A stretch of 57,031 nucleotides of DNA from Aliicoccus persicus (GTDB taxonomy: Bacteria > Bacillota > Bacilli > Staphylococcales > Salinicoccaceae). Shown piece by piece: positions 28,713-36,827 of this stretch (the stretch's first letter is position 1; each line of letters begins with the position of its first letter). Location of the stretch: NCBI RefSeq assembly GCF_900110815.1, contig NZ_FOIT01000003.1, positions 177,213 through 234,243 of the forward strand. The letters are read 5' to 3'. Made by a program: the position numbers and the translations under genes. The notes under the pieces are model-generated. The model was not told where the DNA came from. It ran no database searches and was given only the letters and a program-made list of their open reading frames with translations.

Positions 28713-29771
28713 ATGGCTGAAAATTTATTAGAGGTTAACAATCTGACGACATCATTTAAAATTGGCGGCACTTATTTTGCAGCTGTTGATGATGTGTCTT
28801 TAACGATTAAACCGAATGAAGTGCTCGCGCTTGTAGGAGAGTCTGGTTCAGGTAAAAGTGCGACTGCTTTTAGCATCATGGGACTACATACGAAAGCAAG
28901 AATTGAGGGTGAAGTTAATTTCTTAGGTAAAGACTTAACGAAATTTGGCCCAAATCAGTTTAATAAGATTCGTGGTGGAGAAATCGCAATGATTTTCCAG
29001 GACCCGATGACAGCATTAAACCCACTGATGCGCATTAAAGCACAAATTGTAGAAACGTTGACAATTCACGGAAAAAAATCCAAGAATGAAAACGAAAAAT
29101 ATGCAGTGGAATTATTAGAGCGCGTTGGTATCGCTCGTGCAGAACAAGTGGCAGAAGCATATCCACATGAATTATCAGGTGGTATGAGACAGCGTGTGGT
29201 TATTGCAATAGCGATTGCAAACAGACCAAAATTATTAATTGCCGATGAGCCAACAACAGCACTTGACGTGACGATCCAAGCACAAATTTTAGATTTAATT
29301 CGCGAATTACAAGAAGACTTAGGGTCAGGTGTATTGCTGATTACACACGACTTAGGTGTTGTCGCAGAGATGGCAGACAGAGTAGCTGTTATGTATGCAG
29401 GAGAGATTGTTGAACTTGCGCCAGTTAGAGAAATCTTCAAAAATCCGAAGCATCCATATACACGTTCATTGTTGACATCAATTCCATCAGAAGAACAAAT
29501 GGGTGGAAAACTACACGTGATTCAAGGCGTCGTACCGGCATTGCATAAACTTGATCGGACAATATGCCGTTTTTCTCCGCGTATTCCATGGATTGATGCA
29601 TCGGAACATGAAGAGAATCCTGAGTTAAGAGAGGTAGAAGAAGGGCACTGGGTAAGATGTACGTGCTACAAAAACTTCTATCTTAAAGAAACAAATGCAG
29701 AAGATCTTGCAGAATTAGAGAATCAGGAACTAGAAAGAGACGCAGTTGGAGGTAATGAAGATGAGCAATAA
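28713..29771 (+). CDS. oppD: Oligopeptide ABC transporter ATPase OppD
   Basis: Cytosolic ATPase of the oligopeptide importer, about 352 residues. Walker A LVGESGSGKSATA (about residues 38-50), signature LSGGMRQRVVIAIAIA, Walker B KLLIADEPTTALDVT, switch LITHDLGVVAEMADRV, and the oligo_HPY C-terminal extension with cysteines (CRFSPRIPW ... RCTCYKNF). ATG 28713 is favoured because AGGTGA (28702-28707) sits 5 nt upstream; ATG 28707 and GTG 28704 are alternatives. First gene of oppDFBC, overlapping oppF by 11 nt. Confidence 0.94.
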   Translation: MAENLLEVNNLTTSFKIGGTYFAAVDDVSLTIKPNEVLALVGESGSGKSATAFSIMGLHTKARIEGEVNFLGKDLTKFGPNQFNKIRGGEIAMIFQDPMTALNPLMRIKAQIVETLTIHGKKSKNENEKYAVELLERVGIARAEQVAEAYPHELSGGMRQRVVIAIAIANRPKLLIADEPTTALDVTIQAQILDLIRELQEDLGSGVLLITHDLGVVAEMADRVAVMYAGEIVELAPVREIFKNPKHPYTRSLLTSIPSEEQMGGKLHVIQGVVPALHKLDRTICRFSPRIPWIDASEHEENPELREVEEGHWVRCTCYKNFYLKETNAEDLAELENQELERDAVGGNEDEQ

Positions 29772-30696
29772 TATTTTAGAAATAAAAGATTTAAAAGTTC
29801 ATTACCCAGTAAGAGGTGGATTTTTCAACACAATTAAAGACTACGTAAAAGCAGTTGATGGTGTTTCTATTAATGTTCCTGTCGGAACAACTTACGGCCT
29901 AGTCGGTGAATCTGGTTCTGGTAAAACAACAACTGGTAAAGCAGTCATGGGGCTAAACCACGTGACAGAAGGAACGATTATGTTCAATGGACATGAATTG
30001 ACTGGTAAAGGTAAGAAAGTAGATAACCATAAAGATATTCAAATGATTTTCCAGGATCCCTATTCATCTTTAAACGTGCGTAAGCGTGTATTTGATATCA
30101 TTACAGAACCGCTTAACAACTATGAGTCTTTAACGAAAGCTGAACGTGTAAATCGTGTACTTGAATTACTTAAAATCGTTGGTTTACCACCGAGTGCGAT
30201 TTACAAATATCCACACGAATTCAGTGGTGGTCAACGTCAAAGAATCGGTGTTGCGCGTGCAATCGCACTGAGACCGAAATTAATTATCGCTGACGAACCG
30301 GTGTCTGCTTTGGATGTATCCGTTCAGGCGCAGGTACTTAACTTTATGCAGGAAATTCAAAAAGAGATGGATCTGACGATGTTATTCATCGCACACGACT
30401 TAGGTGTCGTGCGTCACATGTGTTCATATTTAGGTATTATGTATCGTGGACGCTTAGTTGAAGAAGGAACGGTGGATGATATTTTCAATAATCCTCAACA
30501 CCTTTATACGAAGCGGTTAGTTGCAGCGATTCCAGATATAGATGTGGATCATGTCGAGAAGAATTTAGTTCTTAGAAATCAGTTAAAAGAAGAGTATGAA
30601 CAGAACTTCGCGGATTACCTAGATGAAGAAGGACGCGCGTTCCCTCTACAGCAAATCTCAGATACGCATAGAGTTGCGTTACCGGTTAGGAGTTGA
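29761..30696 (+). CDS. oppF: Oligopeptide ABC transporter ATPase OppF
   Basis: Second ATPase, about 311 residues. HYPVRGGFF near the start is characteristic of OppF/DppF. Walker A LVGESGSGKTTTGKA, Q-loop IFQDPYSSLN, signature FSGGQRQRIGVARAI, Walker B LIIADEPVSALDVS, and LFIAHDLGVVRHM are present. GGAGG (29748-29752) places the start at ATG 29761, within the end of oppD. Forms the heterodimeric motor with OppD. Confidence 0.94.
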   Translation: MSNNILEIKDLKVHYPVRGGFFNTIKDYVKAVDGVSINVPVGTTYGLVGESGSGKTTTGKAVMGLNHVTEGTIMFNGHELTGKGKKVDNHKDIQMIFQDPYSSLNVRKRVFDIITEPLNNYESLTKAERVNRVLELLKIVGLPPSAIYKYPHEFSGGQRQRIGVARAIALRPKLIIADEPVSALDVSVQAQVLNFMQEIQKEMDLTMLFIAHDLGVVRHMCSYLGIMYRGRLVEEGTVDDIFNNPQHLYTKRLVAAIPDIDVDHVEKNLVLRNQLKEEYEQNFADYLDEEGRAFPLQQISDTHRVALPVRS

Positions 30697-30702
30697 TTAT
30701 AG

Positions 30703-31668
30703 ATGATAAAATTTACTATTAGACGTTTACTTATCACATTTCCACAACTCATCTTGCTCAGTGTTCTCGTATTTATACTGGCGTCGCTCATGCCAGGGGA
30801 TGCACTAAGTGGTTTAATCGACCCAGATATTCCACGTGAACAAGTCGAGCTTATGAGAGAGAGACTTGGTTTAAATAATCCATGGTATATCCAGTACAGA
30901 GACTGGGTATGGGCAATGGTTTCAGAAGGTGATTTCGGTCGTTCGATTTTCCACCAGAGACCTGTTATGGATTTAATTGGCGATAGAATTTGGAATACGG
31001 TTTGGTTATCACTGATGACAGTGTTCTTTATCTATGCGATCGGTTTACCTTTAGGTTTAATCTCAGGTCGTTACAATGACACAATCACAGATAGCATCAT
31101 CACAGGTTACACTTACCTTGGATTTGCTACACCAACATTCGTATTCGCATTAGTTTTACTTTACTTATTTGGATTCGTTTGGCCAGTTTTCCCAACGAGT
31201 GGTTCGGTACGTGCCGGCATACCTCCGGGATCATTAGACTATGTATTAAGTAAGATCAATCACCTCGTCTTACCGTCCTTATCCGTCGCGCTGATCGGGC
31301 TTGTCGGTACGGTACAGTACTTACGAAGTGGTGTAATTGAAACAAAACAAAAAGATTACGTTATTCTTGCACGTTCAAAAGGTGTTAAAGAAGGTAAAAT
31401 CTATAGTAGACACATTTTCAGAAACTCGATCATTCCAATTGCGGCATTCTTCGGTTATGAAATTACAGGTTTACTAGGTGGTTCAGTAATCATCGAGCAG
31501 ATCTTTGGTTACCCAGGGATGGGTCGTCTGTTCTTAGAATCAATCAGTACACGTGACTACAGTGTTGCGAATGTCTTAATCTTATTCTATGGATTCTTAG
31601 CAATCGTCGGGGCGCTTTTATCGGATATTATCCTGAGTATAATCGACCCGCGTATTCGCATTAAGTAA
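30703..31668 (+). CDS. oppB: Oligopeptide ABC transporter permease OppB
   Basis: 321-residue permease with six predicted membrane helices. The N-terminal helix LLITFPQLILLSVLVFILA, RERLGLNNPWYIQY, and the C-terminal docking region (HIFRNSIIPIAAFFGYEITGLLGGS area) followed by EQIFGYPGMGRLFLES are standard for OppB/DppB. Starts 6 nt after oppF. It pairs with OppC. Confidence 0.95.
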   Translation: MIKFTIRRLLITFPQLILLSVLVFILASLMPGDALSGLIDPDIPREQVELMRERLGLNNPWYIQYRDWVWAMVSEGDFGRSIFHQRPVMDLIGDRIWNTVWLSLMTVFFIYAIGLPLGLISGRYNDTITDSIITGYTYLGFATPTFVFALVLLYLFGFVWPVFPTSGSVRAGIPPGSLDYVLSKINHLVLPSLSVALIGLVGTVQYLRSGVIETKQKDYVILARSKGVKEGKIYSRHIFRNSIIPIAAFFGYEITGLLGGSVIIEQIFGYPGMGRLFLESISTRDYSVANVLILFYGFLAIVGALLSDIILSIIDPRIRIK

Positions 31669-31683
31669 AGGAGGGGCAATTTT

Positions 31684-32598
31684 ATGAGTACAGAAAATAA
31701 TAATCTTTACGATAACATTAACGTGGGAGATTTACCAAAAAGTACACCAGGTTGGAAAATAGTTGTCCAGGAAATCCTTGCGGATAAACTTGCACTGTTT
31801 TCATTAATTATCTTCACGTTGATTACATGTTATGTATTTGGATTAACGCTATTCTTAAGTTTAAGAGATATCGTTACAGTAGATTTATTTGCAATTAACG
31901 TTGCGCCGAATGACGAGTGGCGCTTAGGTACGGACTACGGTGGACGAGACATTTTCGGTCAGTTAATCATCGGAACACGTAACTCACTTGCAATCGGTAT
32001 TTTAGTTACATTACTATCAGTTGGTTTCGGTATTGTTTACGGGGTGATCTGTGGATACTTCGGTGGGCACATCGATAACGCGATGATGCGTTTCGTTGAC
32101 TTCATGATCATTCTTCCATTCTTAATGATCGTTGTAGTATTCGTAACAATCGTACCAAGCTATGATATATTCACTTTCTCACTCATGATGGCCGTCTTTT
32201 TATGGATGGGGACCGCACGTTTGATACGTTCCTTAGCCTTACAAGAGCGAGAACTGGACTACATCAATGCCTCGCGCACGATGGGTTCCAGCCACTTTAA
32301 AATTATCTTTACGCAGTTGTTACCAAACTTAGTTGGTATCATCATCGTAAACGGAACTTTAAGTTTAGCAGCAAACATCGGTATCGAGGCCGGACTATCC
32401 TTCATCGGATTCGGTTTCCCTGAAGATTACCCTTCACTCGGTACACTGATGGCATACGCGCAAAACACTCAGACACTCCAACACCGCCCATGGGTTTGGA
32501 TGCCTGCCGCAATCTTGATCCTAATCCTGATGTTATGTGTACGTAACGTCGGTGAAGCACTCCGCCGTGCAGGGGATGCGCGTCAGCGTCAAGGTTAA
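31684..32598 (+). CDS. oppC: Oligopeptide ABC transporter permease OppC
   Basis: 304-residue permease. LGTDYGGRDIFGQLIIGTRNSL is the conserved OppC/DppC signature (in part: GTDYGGRDIFGQLIIGTR). The C-terminal EAA-like region RTMGSSHFKIIFTQLLPNL and SFIGFGF are also typical. Preceded by AGGAGGGG. It ends the oppDFBC unit, and a strong terminator follows. No binding-protein gene is in this unit; three lie downstream beyond the repeat array and NERD gene. Confidence 0.95.
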   Translation: MSTENNNLYDNINVGDLPKSTPGWKIVVQEILADKLALFSLIIFTLITCYVFGLTLFLSLRDIVTVDLFAINVAPNDEWRLGTDYGGRDIFGQLIIGTRNSLAIGILVTLLSVGFGIVYGVICGYFGGHIDNAMMRFVDFMIILPFLMIVVVFVTIVPSYDIFTFSLMMAVFLWMGTARLIRSLALQERELDYINASRTMGSSHFKIIFTQLLPNLVGIIIVNGTLSLAANIGIEAGLSFIGFGFPEDYPSLGTLMAYAQNTQTLQHRPWVWMPAAILILILMLCVRNVGEALRRAGDARQRQG

Positions 32599-32635
32599 TT
32601 GTTGTTGTGTAGTTTTTAGTAAAGTTGATAAAGAG

Positions 32636-32672
32636 CACCAACCCACAAGTGATGTGGGTTGGTGTTTTTTTT
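32636..32672 (+). terminator. Terminator after oppC
   Basis: CACCAACCCAC / GTGGGTTGGTG stem around AAGTGAT, followed by TTTTTTTT. Confidence 0.92.
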
Positions 32673-32700
32673 GTTTGGTGTTTTTTTTTGATTGTTATCG

Positions 32701-33300
32701 TAAACTTGTGAGTCGACAAGTTTACAGTAGGCCCTCTCCCATAAAGTTATGAGTCGACAAGTTTACAGTAGCCCCTCTACCATAAATTTGTGAGAGGACA
32801 AGTTTACAGTGGACCCTGTACCATAAATTTGTGAGACGACAAGTTTACAGTGGACCCTGTACCATAAAGTTGTGAGACGACAAGTTTACAGTAAGCCCTC
32901 TACCATAAAGTTGTGAGACGACTAGTTTACAGTAAGCCCTCTACCACAAAGTTGTGAGACGACAAGTTTACAGTAGGCCCTCTCCCGTAAAGTTGTGAGA
33001 CGACAAGTTTACAGTAAGCCCTCTACCATAAAGTTGTGAGACGACAAGTTTACAGTAAGCCCTCTACCATAAAGTTGTGAGACGACTAGTTTACAGTAAG
33101 CCCTCTACCACAAAGTTGTGAGACGACAAGTTTACAGTAGGCCCTCTCCCGTAAAGTTGTGAGACGACAAGTTTATAGTGGATCCTCTATCATAAAGTTG
33201 TGAGACGACAAGTTTACATTGGACCCTCTACCACAAAGTTGTGTGACGACAAGTTTATATTGGACCGTCTGTCGTAAAGTTGTGACCCCTCAAGTTTATG
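32701..33300. repeat. 15-unit tandem array, exact 41-bp period
   Basis: The TGAG anchor recurs at 32708, 32749, 32790 and so on in exact 41-bp steps to 33282, giving fifteen units. Each unit carries a short inverted repeat (AAACTTGT/ACAAGTTT in the first; AAAGTTGT/ACAAGTTT with one mismatch in most) around a GAGACG-type loop, then CAGTAAGCCCTCTACC. Units starting at 32913 and 33077 are 164 bp apart and share variants (CTAGTTT, then CCACAAAG, then CTCCCGTAAAG), so a four-unit block was duplicated. The last three units are the most divergent. Sequence is unrelated to the other 41-bp family. Confidence 0.95.
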
Positions 33301-33310
33301 AAAGATAAAA

Positions 33311-33326
33311 GATTTTATATAAAATC
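33311..33326. promoter_or_regulatory. Perfect 16-bp palindrome upstream of the NERD gene
   Basis: GATTTTATATAAAATC lies about 95 nt before the NERD start in an AT-rich leader. It could be an operator or only an AT-rich hairpin. GTTA...TAAC (33342-33355 region) also pairs. Confidence 0.4.
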
Positions 33327-33418
33327 TACCGATTTTTATAAGTTAAAAAAATAACTCATCTTTTACAGGCATATATATAGTGAGGACCTTTTTAAATTTA
33401 TAAAAATAGGAGGAAAAT

Positions 33419-34396
33419 ATGATTTTAACAGAAAGAAAACCAAGTGAAGAATTACTGTACTACAGAGCGTTGAGTAAAAGGGTAGATTTGAGTAAAAACC
33501 AGCAACTAAAATTGAAAAGACTTGAAAGTGGCTATGAAGGTGAGTGCACTTACGATGAAGTTTACGAAAGTATAATCAGTCACTTACCTGTATTCCGCGA
33601 TGTTTACTTAGAAATTGAGGGGAGTCATGTACAATGTGACGCACTAATTGTACATGATAATGGATATTTGCTACACGAGATAAAAAACTATAATGGAGAA
33701 TTTCACTATAACGGAAATCAATGGTTATTAAGAGGTAATGAGGTAAGTGAAGACCCGATCATTCAACTTGAGCGAACAAGGAAAAAATTTATCAAATTAA
33801 AATATTCAAACAATGTTCAGTTTAATATAGATGGTAAAGTTGTTTTCACTCACATAGATTTTTCGCTAGAACTAATTGATACACCTTCGACTGACAAGAT
33901 CATTCTTAGAAACCAATTGAAACGTCATCTTTCAAGTTTAAAAGATTTGACCTACAATGATCAATCTCTTAATAGAGTTGAGCTAATTAAAAACAATATT
34001 GTTGCTAATCCATTTCATAATGAGAAAGCTAATTTCTCTGATTTAAAAAAAGGTGTTTACTGTCGTAATTGCTCTAGTTTTAATATACAAAAATCAAAAT
34101 TCCATTTTCAATGTAAGAATTGTCTATCAAAGTACACGATTCATACAATAGTATTACAAGCAATAAGTGACCATAAGTCTTTATTCAATAATAGAGAATT
34201 TATTAAAAAAGAGATTTACGATATATTGAACGGTTCAATCAGCATGCAAACAATCTACAATGTTCTAAAAATTTATTGTACAAAACAGGATAAAGGTCGT
34301 CATACAACTTATAGATTTAAGTACCATGACTTCGATGAAGCAGAAAAGTCAGTTCCAAAACAATTCAGATACAAAGATCACGTTAAACTAGTTTAA
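33419..34396 (+). CDS. NERD-domain (nuclease-related) protein with C-terminal zinc ribbon
   Basis: 325 residues. The N-terminal half is a NERD domain, the PD-(D/E)XK-like nuclease-related fold: GYEGECTYDE (about 38-47), VQCDALIVHDNGYLLHEIKNYNG (in part: CDALIVHDNGYLLHEIKN) with Asp 74 and Glu 87-x-Lys 89, and DPIIQLERTRKK. The second half has a CxxC-x(15-20)-CxxC zinc ribbon (YCRNC ... CKNC) and then a possible helix-turn-helix region. Role unknown; NERD proteins are often in mobile or defence settings. Base composition is visibly more AT-rich than the flanking opp genes, and the gene interrupts the opp locus, suggesting acquisition. AGGAGG ribosome binding site. Confidence 0.82.
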   Translation: MILTERKPSEELLYYRALSKRVDLSKNQQLKLKRLESGYEGECTYDEVYESIISHLPVFRDVYLEIEGSHVQCDALIVHDNGYLLHEIKNYNGEFHYNGNQWLLRGNEVSEDPIIQLERTRKKFIKLKYSNNVQFNIDGKVVFTHIDFSLELIDTPSTDKIILRNQLKRHLSSLKDLTYNDQSLNRVELIKNNIVANPFHNEKANFSDLKKGVYCRNCSSFNIQKSKFHFQCKNCLSKYTIHTIVLQAISDHKSLFNNREFIKKEIYDILNGSISMQTIYNVLKIYCTKQDKGRHTTYRFKYHDFDEAEKSVPKQFRYKDHVKLV

Positions 34397-34631
34397 ATGC
34401 TCAAAGGAAAAAGAAGTGACACCTAAGGGTAGAAATGCAACTCAGAATTAATCTAAGAATTATTAATTACTGTAATCATTTCTTCTCAAATGACTAAAAT
34501 TAATTTCTCCATCCTCACTAATAATCTGAAAATTCACACAATAAATCACGCATAAAAGAGTAAAACATTTCATTTTACACTACTCAAAAAAGAAATTTAC
34601 TTAATATTCCAATCGTTGCTTAAAGAATAAA

Positions 34632-34646
34632 ATTATTCTGAGAATT
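34632..34646 (+). promoter_or_regulatory. CodY-like box upstream of the first oppA
   Basis: ATTATTCTGAGAATT matches the CodY consensus AATTTTCWGAAAATT at 12 of 15 positions, about 115 nt before the start. The rest of the gap 34397-34755 is AT-rich with no gene seen. Confidence 0.55.
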
Positions 34647-34761
34647 CGAGTGTAATCACTTTAGAATTATGAGATTTATGTTAGAATTATATATGTAACT
34701 CAAATATATTGAACATTATGGATCATTACATAATTTCAAAAAATAAGGAGAGTTTTTGAAA

Positions 34762-36540
34762 ATGAAAATTTCTTTATCTAGCAAGAAATTAATGTCAACA
34801 GTTTTAGGGACAGGTGTTGCTTTAACTGTGCTTGGAATAGGAAATTCTGATGTAAATGCACAGGAAGATGCAGATGTTTATGATTATGCTGATTTTCCAC
34901 AAAGGGTAACTAACGATGCTGAACCAACAGGTGAAGGTGAGTTAAGAGTCGCGTATGTTTCTGATACACCGTTTGAAGGTACATTAAACTATAACTTCTA
35001 CCAAGGTGCACCGGATGCTGCGTTTATCGATTACTTTGATGAATCCGTATTAACGATCGACGAAAACCAAATATTTACTCAAGATGGTGCATTAACCTTT
35101 GAACTTAACCATGATGACAACACAGTTACGTTTACTTTAGAAGAAGGTATTCTGTGGCATGATGGCGTTGAAGCAACAATCAATGACTACGTTGCATCTT
35201 ACGAAGTAATCGGTCACCCTGACTACACAGGTGTACGTGGTTCAACACCAGGTTTCACATTAATAGAAGGTTACAATGATTACCGTGCAGGTGATGCAGA
35301 TTCAATCAGTGGTATCGAAGTGATCGATGATTACACAGCGACGTTCCAGTATGAAGAATTACCACCATCATTATTATCAGGTGGATTCTGGTCTTACTTA
35401 TTCCCATCTCACCACTATGAAGGTGTAGAAGTTGCGGATATGCCAGATGCACCACAAACACGTGAGAACCCAATCGGTATTGGACCTTACAAAGTAGATT
35501 CAATTACATCAGGTGAAGCAGTCGTTTATGAACGTTTCGATGACTACTGGAGAGGTACGCCTCAGTTAGATTCAGTCGTTGTTCAAACGGTATCACCTGC
35601 AGCAATTGCAAACTCAATGGCGAATGGTGATTACCATATTGCGAGCGGGTTCCCTACAGATCAGTTCCCGGATGTAGCAGATATGGAGGGTGTTGAGTGG
35701 TTGGCTCAGTTAGATCCAGCATACACTTACATCGGATTCAAACTTGGTCATTGGGATAACGAGGCGAATGAAGTAGTTTATGACCCAGAAAACGCTAAGA
35801 TGGGTGACGTAAATCTTCGTAAAGCAATGTGGCATGCAATTGACAACGATACAGTGGGTGAGCGTTTCTACAACGGTTTACGTTGGAAAGCAACTTCATT
35901 AACAACACCTTATCACGCGACATATCATAAAGATGATTTAGAAGTACCTGAGTTCGATGTAGACTTAGCAAATCAAATCCTTGATGAAGCTGGTTACGAG
36001 TACGATGGTGATTTCAGAACGACTCCAGAAGGTGAACCATTAACAATCAACTTTGCTTCAATGAGTGGTGGGGATACTGCTGAACCATTAGCAAACTACT
36101 ACATCCAATCATGGAGAAACATCGGCCTTGATGTTCAGTTAACAAACGGTCGTCTGATCGAATTCAACACATTCTACGATATGGTTGAGAACGATAATGA
36201 AAGTGTCGATATCTACCAAGGTGCTTGGGGTGTAGGTACGGATGCGGATCCTTCTGGTTTATACGGAAGAAATTCAGCGTTTAACTACACGCGTTATGCT
36301 TCTGAAGAAAATGATGAGTTAATGGCTAAAATCAACTCACAAGATTCTTTAGACATTGACTACCGTACTGAAGCGTTCCACGAGTGGCAAGAATTAATGG
36401 CTGAAGAGATTCCAGTAATCCCAACACTTTACCGTGCAATCGTAATGCCAGTTTCTGAAGACGTTGTCAACTACTCACTTGAATTCGGATTTAACGAAGA
36501 CACATTACTTTACAATGTCGGATTATCTGAATCAGAATAA
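34762..36540 (+). CDS. oppA: Oligopeptide-binding protein OppA, copy 1
   Basis: SBP family 5 extracellular solute-binding protein, 592 residues from ATG 34762 (AAGGAGAG upstream; TTG 34756 is too close). Signal peptide KKLMSTVLGTGVALTVLGI with likely cleavage after DVNA. It has no lipobox cysteine, and the whole protein has no cysteine. Family features: ALTFELNHDDNTVTFTLEEG (in part: DNTVTFTLEEG), WHDGVEATINDYVASYE, GTGPY-like IGIGPYKVDS, ANQILDEAGYEYD. First of three tandem oppA copies, near-identical to copy 2 over long stretches. Expected partner of OppDFBC. Followed by a terminator. Confidence 0.93.
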   Translation: MKISLSSKKLMSTVLGTGVALTVLGIGNSDVNAQEDADVYDYADFPQRVTNDAEPTGEGELRVAYVSDTPFEGTLNYNFYQGAPDAAFIDYFDESVLTIDENQIFTQDGALTFELNHDDNTVTFTLEEGILWHDGVEATINDYVASYEVIGHPDYTGVRGSTPGFTLIEGYNDYRAGDADSISGIEVIDDYTATFQYEELPPSLLSGGFWSYLFPSHHYEGVEVADMPDAPQTRENPIGIGPYKVDSITSGEAVVYERFDDYWRGTPQLDSVVVQTVSPAAIANSMANGDYHIASGFPTDQFPDVADMEGVEWLAQLDPAYTYIGFKLGHWDNEANEVVYDPENAKMGDVNLRKAMWHAIDNDTVGERFYNGLRWKATSLTTPYHATYHKDDLEVPEFDVDLANQILDEAGYEYDGDFRTTPEGEPLTINFASMSGGDTAEPLANYYIQSWRNIGLDVQLTNGRLIEFNTFYDMVENDNESVDIYQGAWGVGTDADPSGLYGRNSAFNYTRYASEENDELMAKINSQDSLDIDYRTEAFHEWQELMAEEIPVIPTLYRAIVMPVSEDVVNYSLEFGFNEDTLLYNVGLSESE

Positions 36541-36556
36541 GAAATAAATTTCAACT

Positions 36557-36585
36557 GCCCTGAGCATAATGCTCGGGGCTTTTTT
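36557..36585 (+). terminator. Terminator after oppA copy 1
   Basis: GCCCTGAGCA / TGCTCGGGGC stem (one G-U pair) and a T-run. Confidence 0.88.
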
Positions 36586-36621
36586 ATCGTCTGAACATAT
36601 ATGTACCAATGTATTCATATG

Positions 36622-36636
36622 TATTTTCTGACTATT
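36622..36636 (+). promoter_or_regulatory. CodY-like box upstream of the second oppA
   Basis: TATTTTCTGACTATT matches the CodY consensus at 12 of 15 positions, about 190 nt before the start. Confidence 0.5.
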
Positions 36637-36827
36637 TTGAATTAAGAGATATCGTGTAAAGATAAACAATAAATCGCTTTCAAATTAAAAAAAGATGAAA
36701 ATAATTCAAGATTTTGATTGCATCTGTAAAAAATTATGATAAACTACATGTATAAGTTCAGGTGGAGATACAATTTTATGCATCGAAACACTAACTTATC
36801 TTTTATAACAAGAGGAGGAGCTTTTTC

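Noticed and set aside
32701-33300. CRISPR array or origin iterons
   Set aside because: The whole 41-bp unit repeats with no unique spacers, and no replication initiator gene or AT-rich unwinding block accompanies it.
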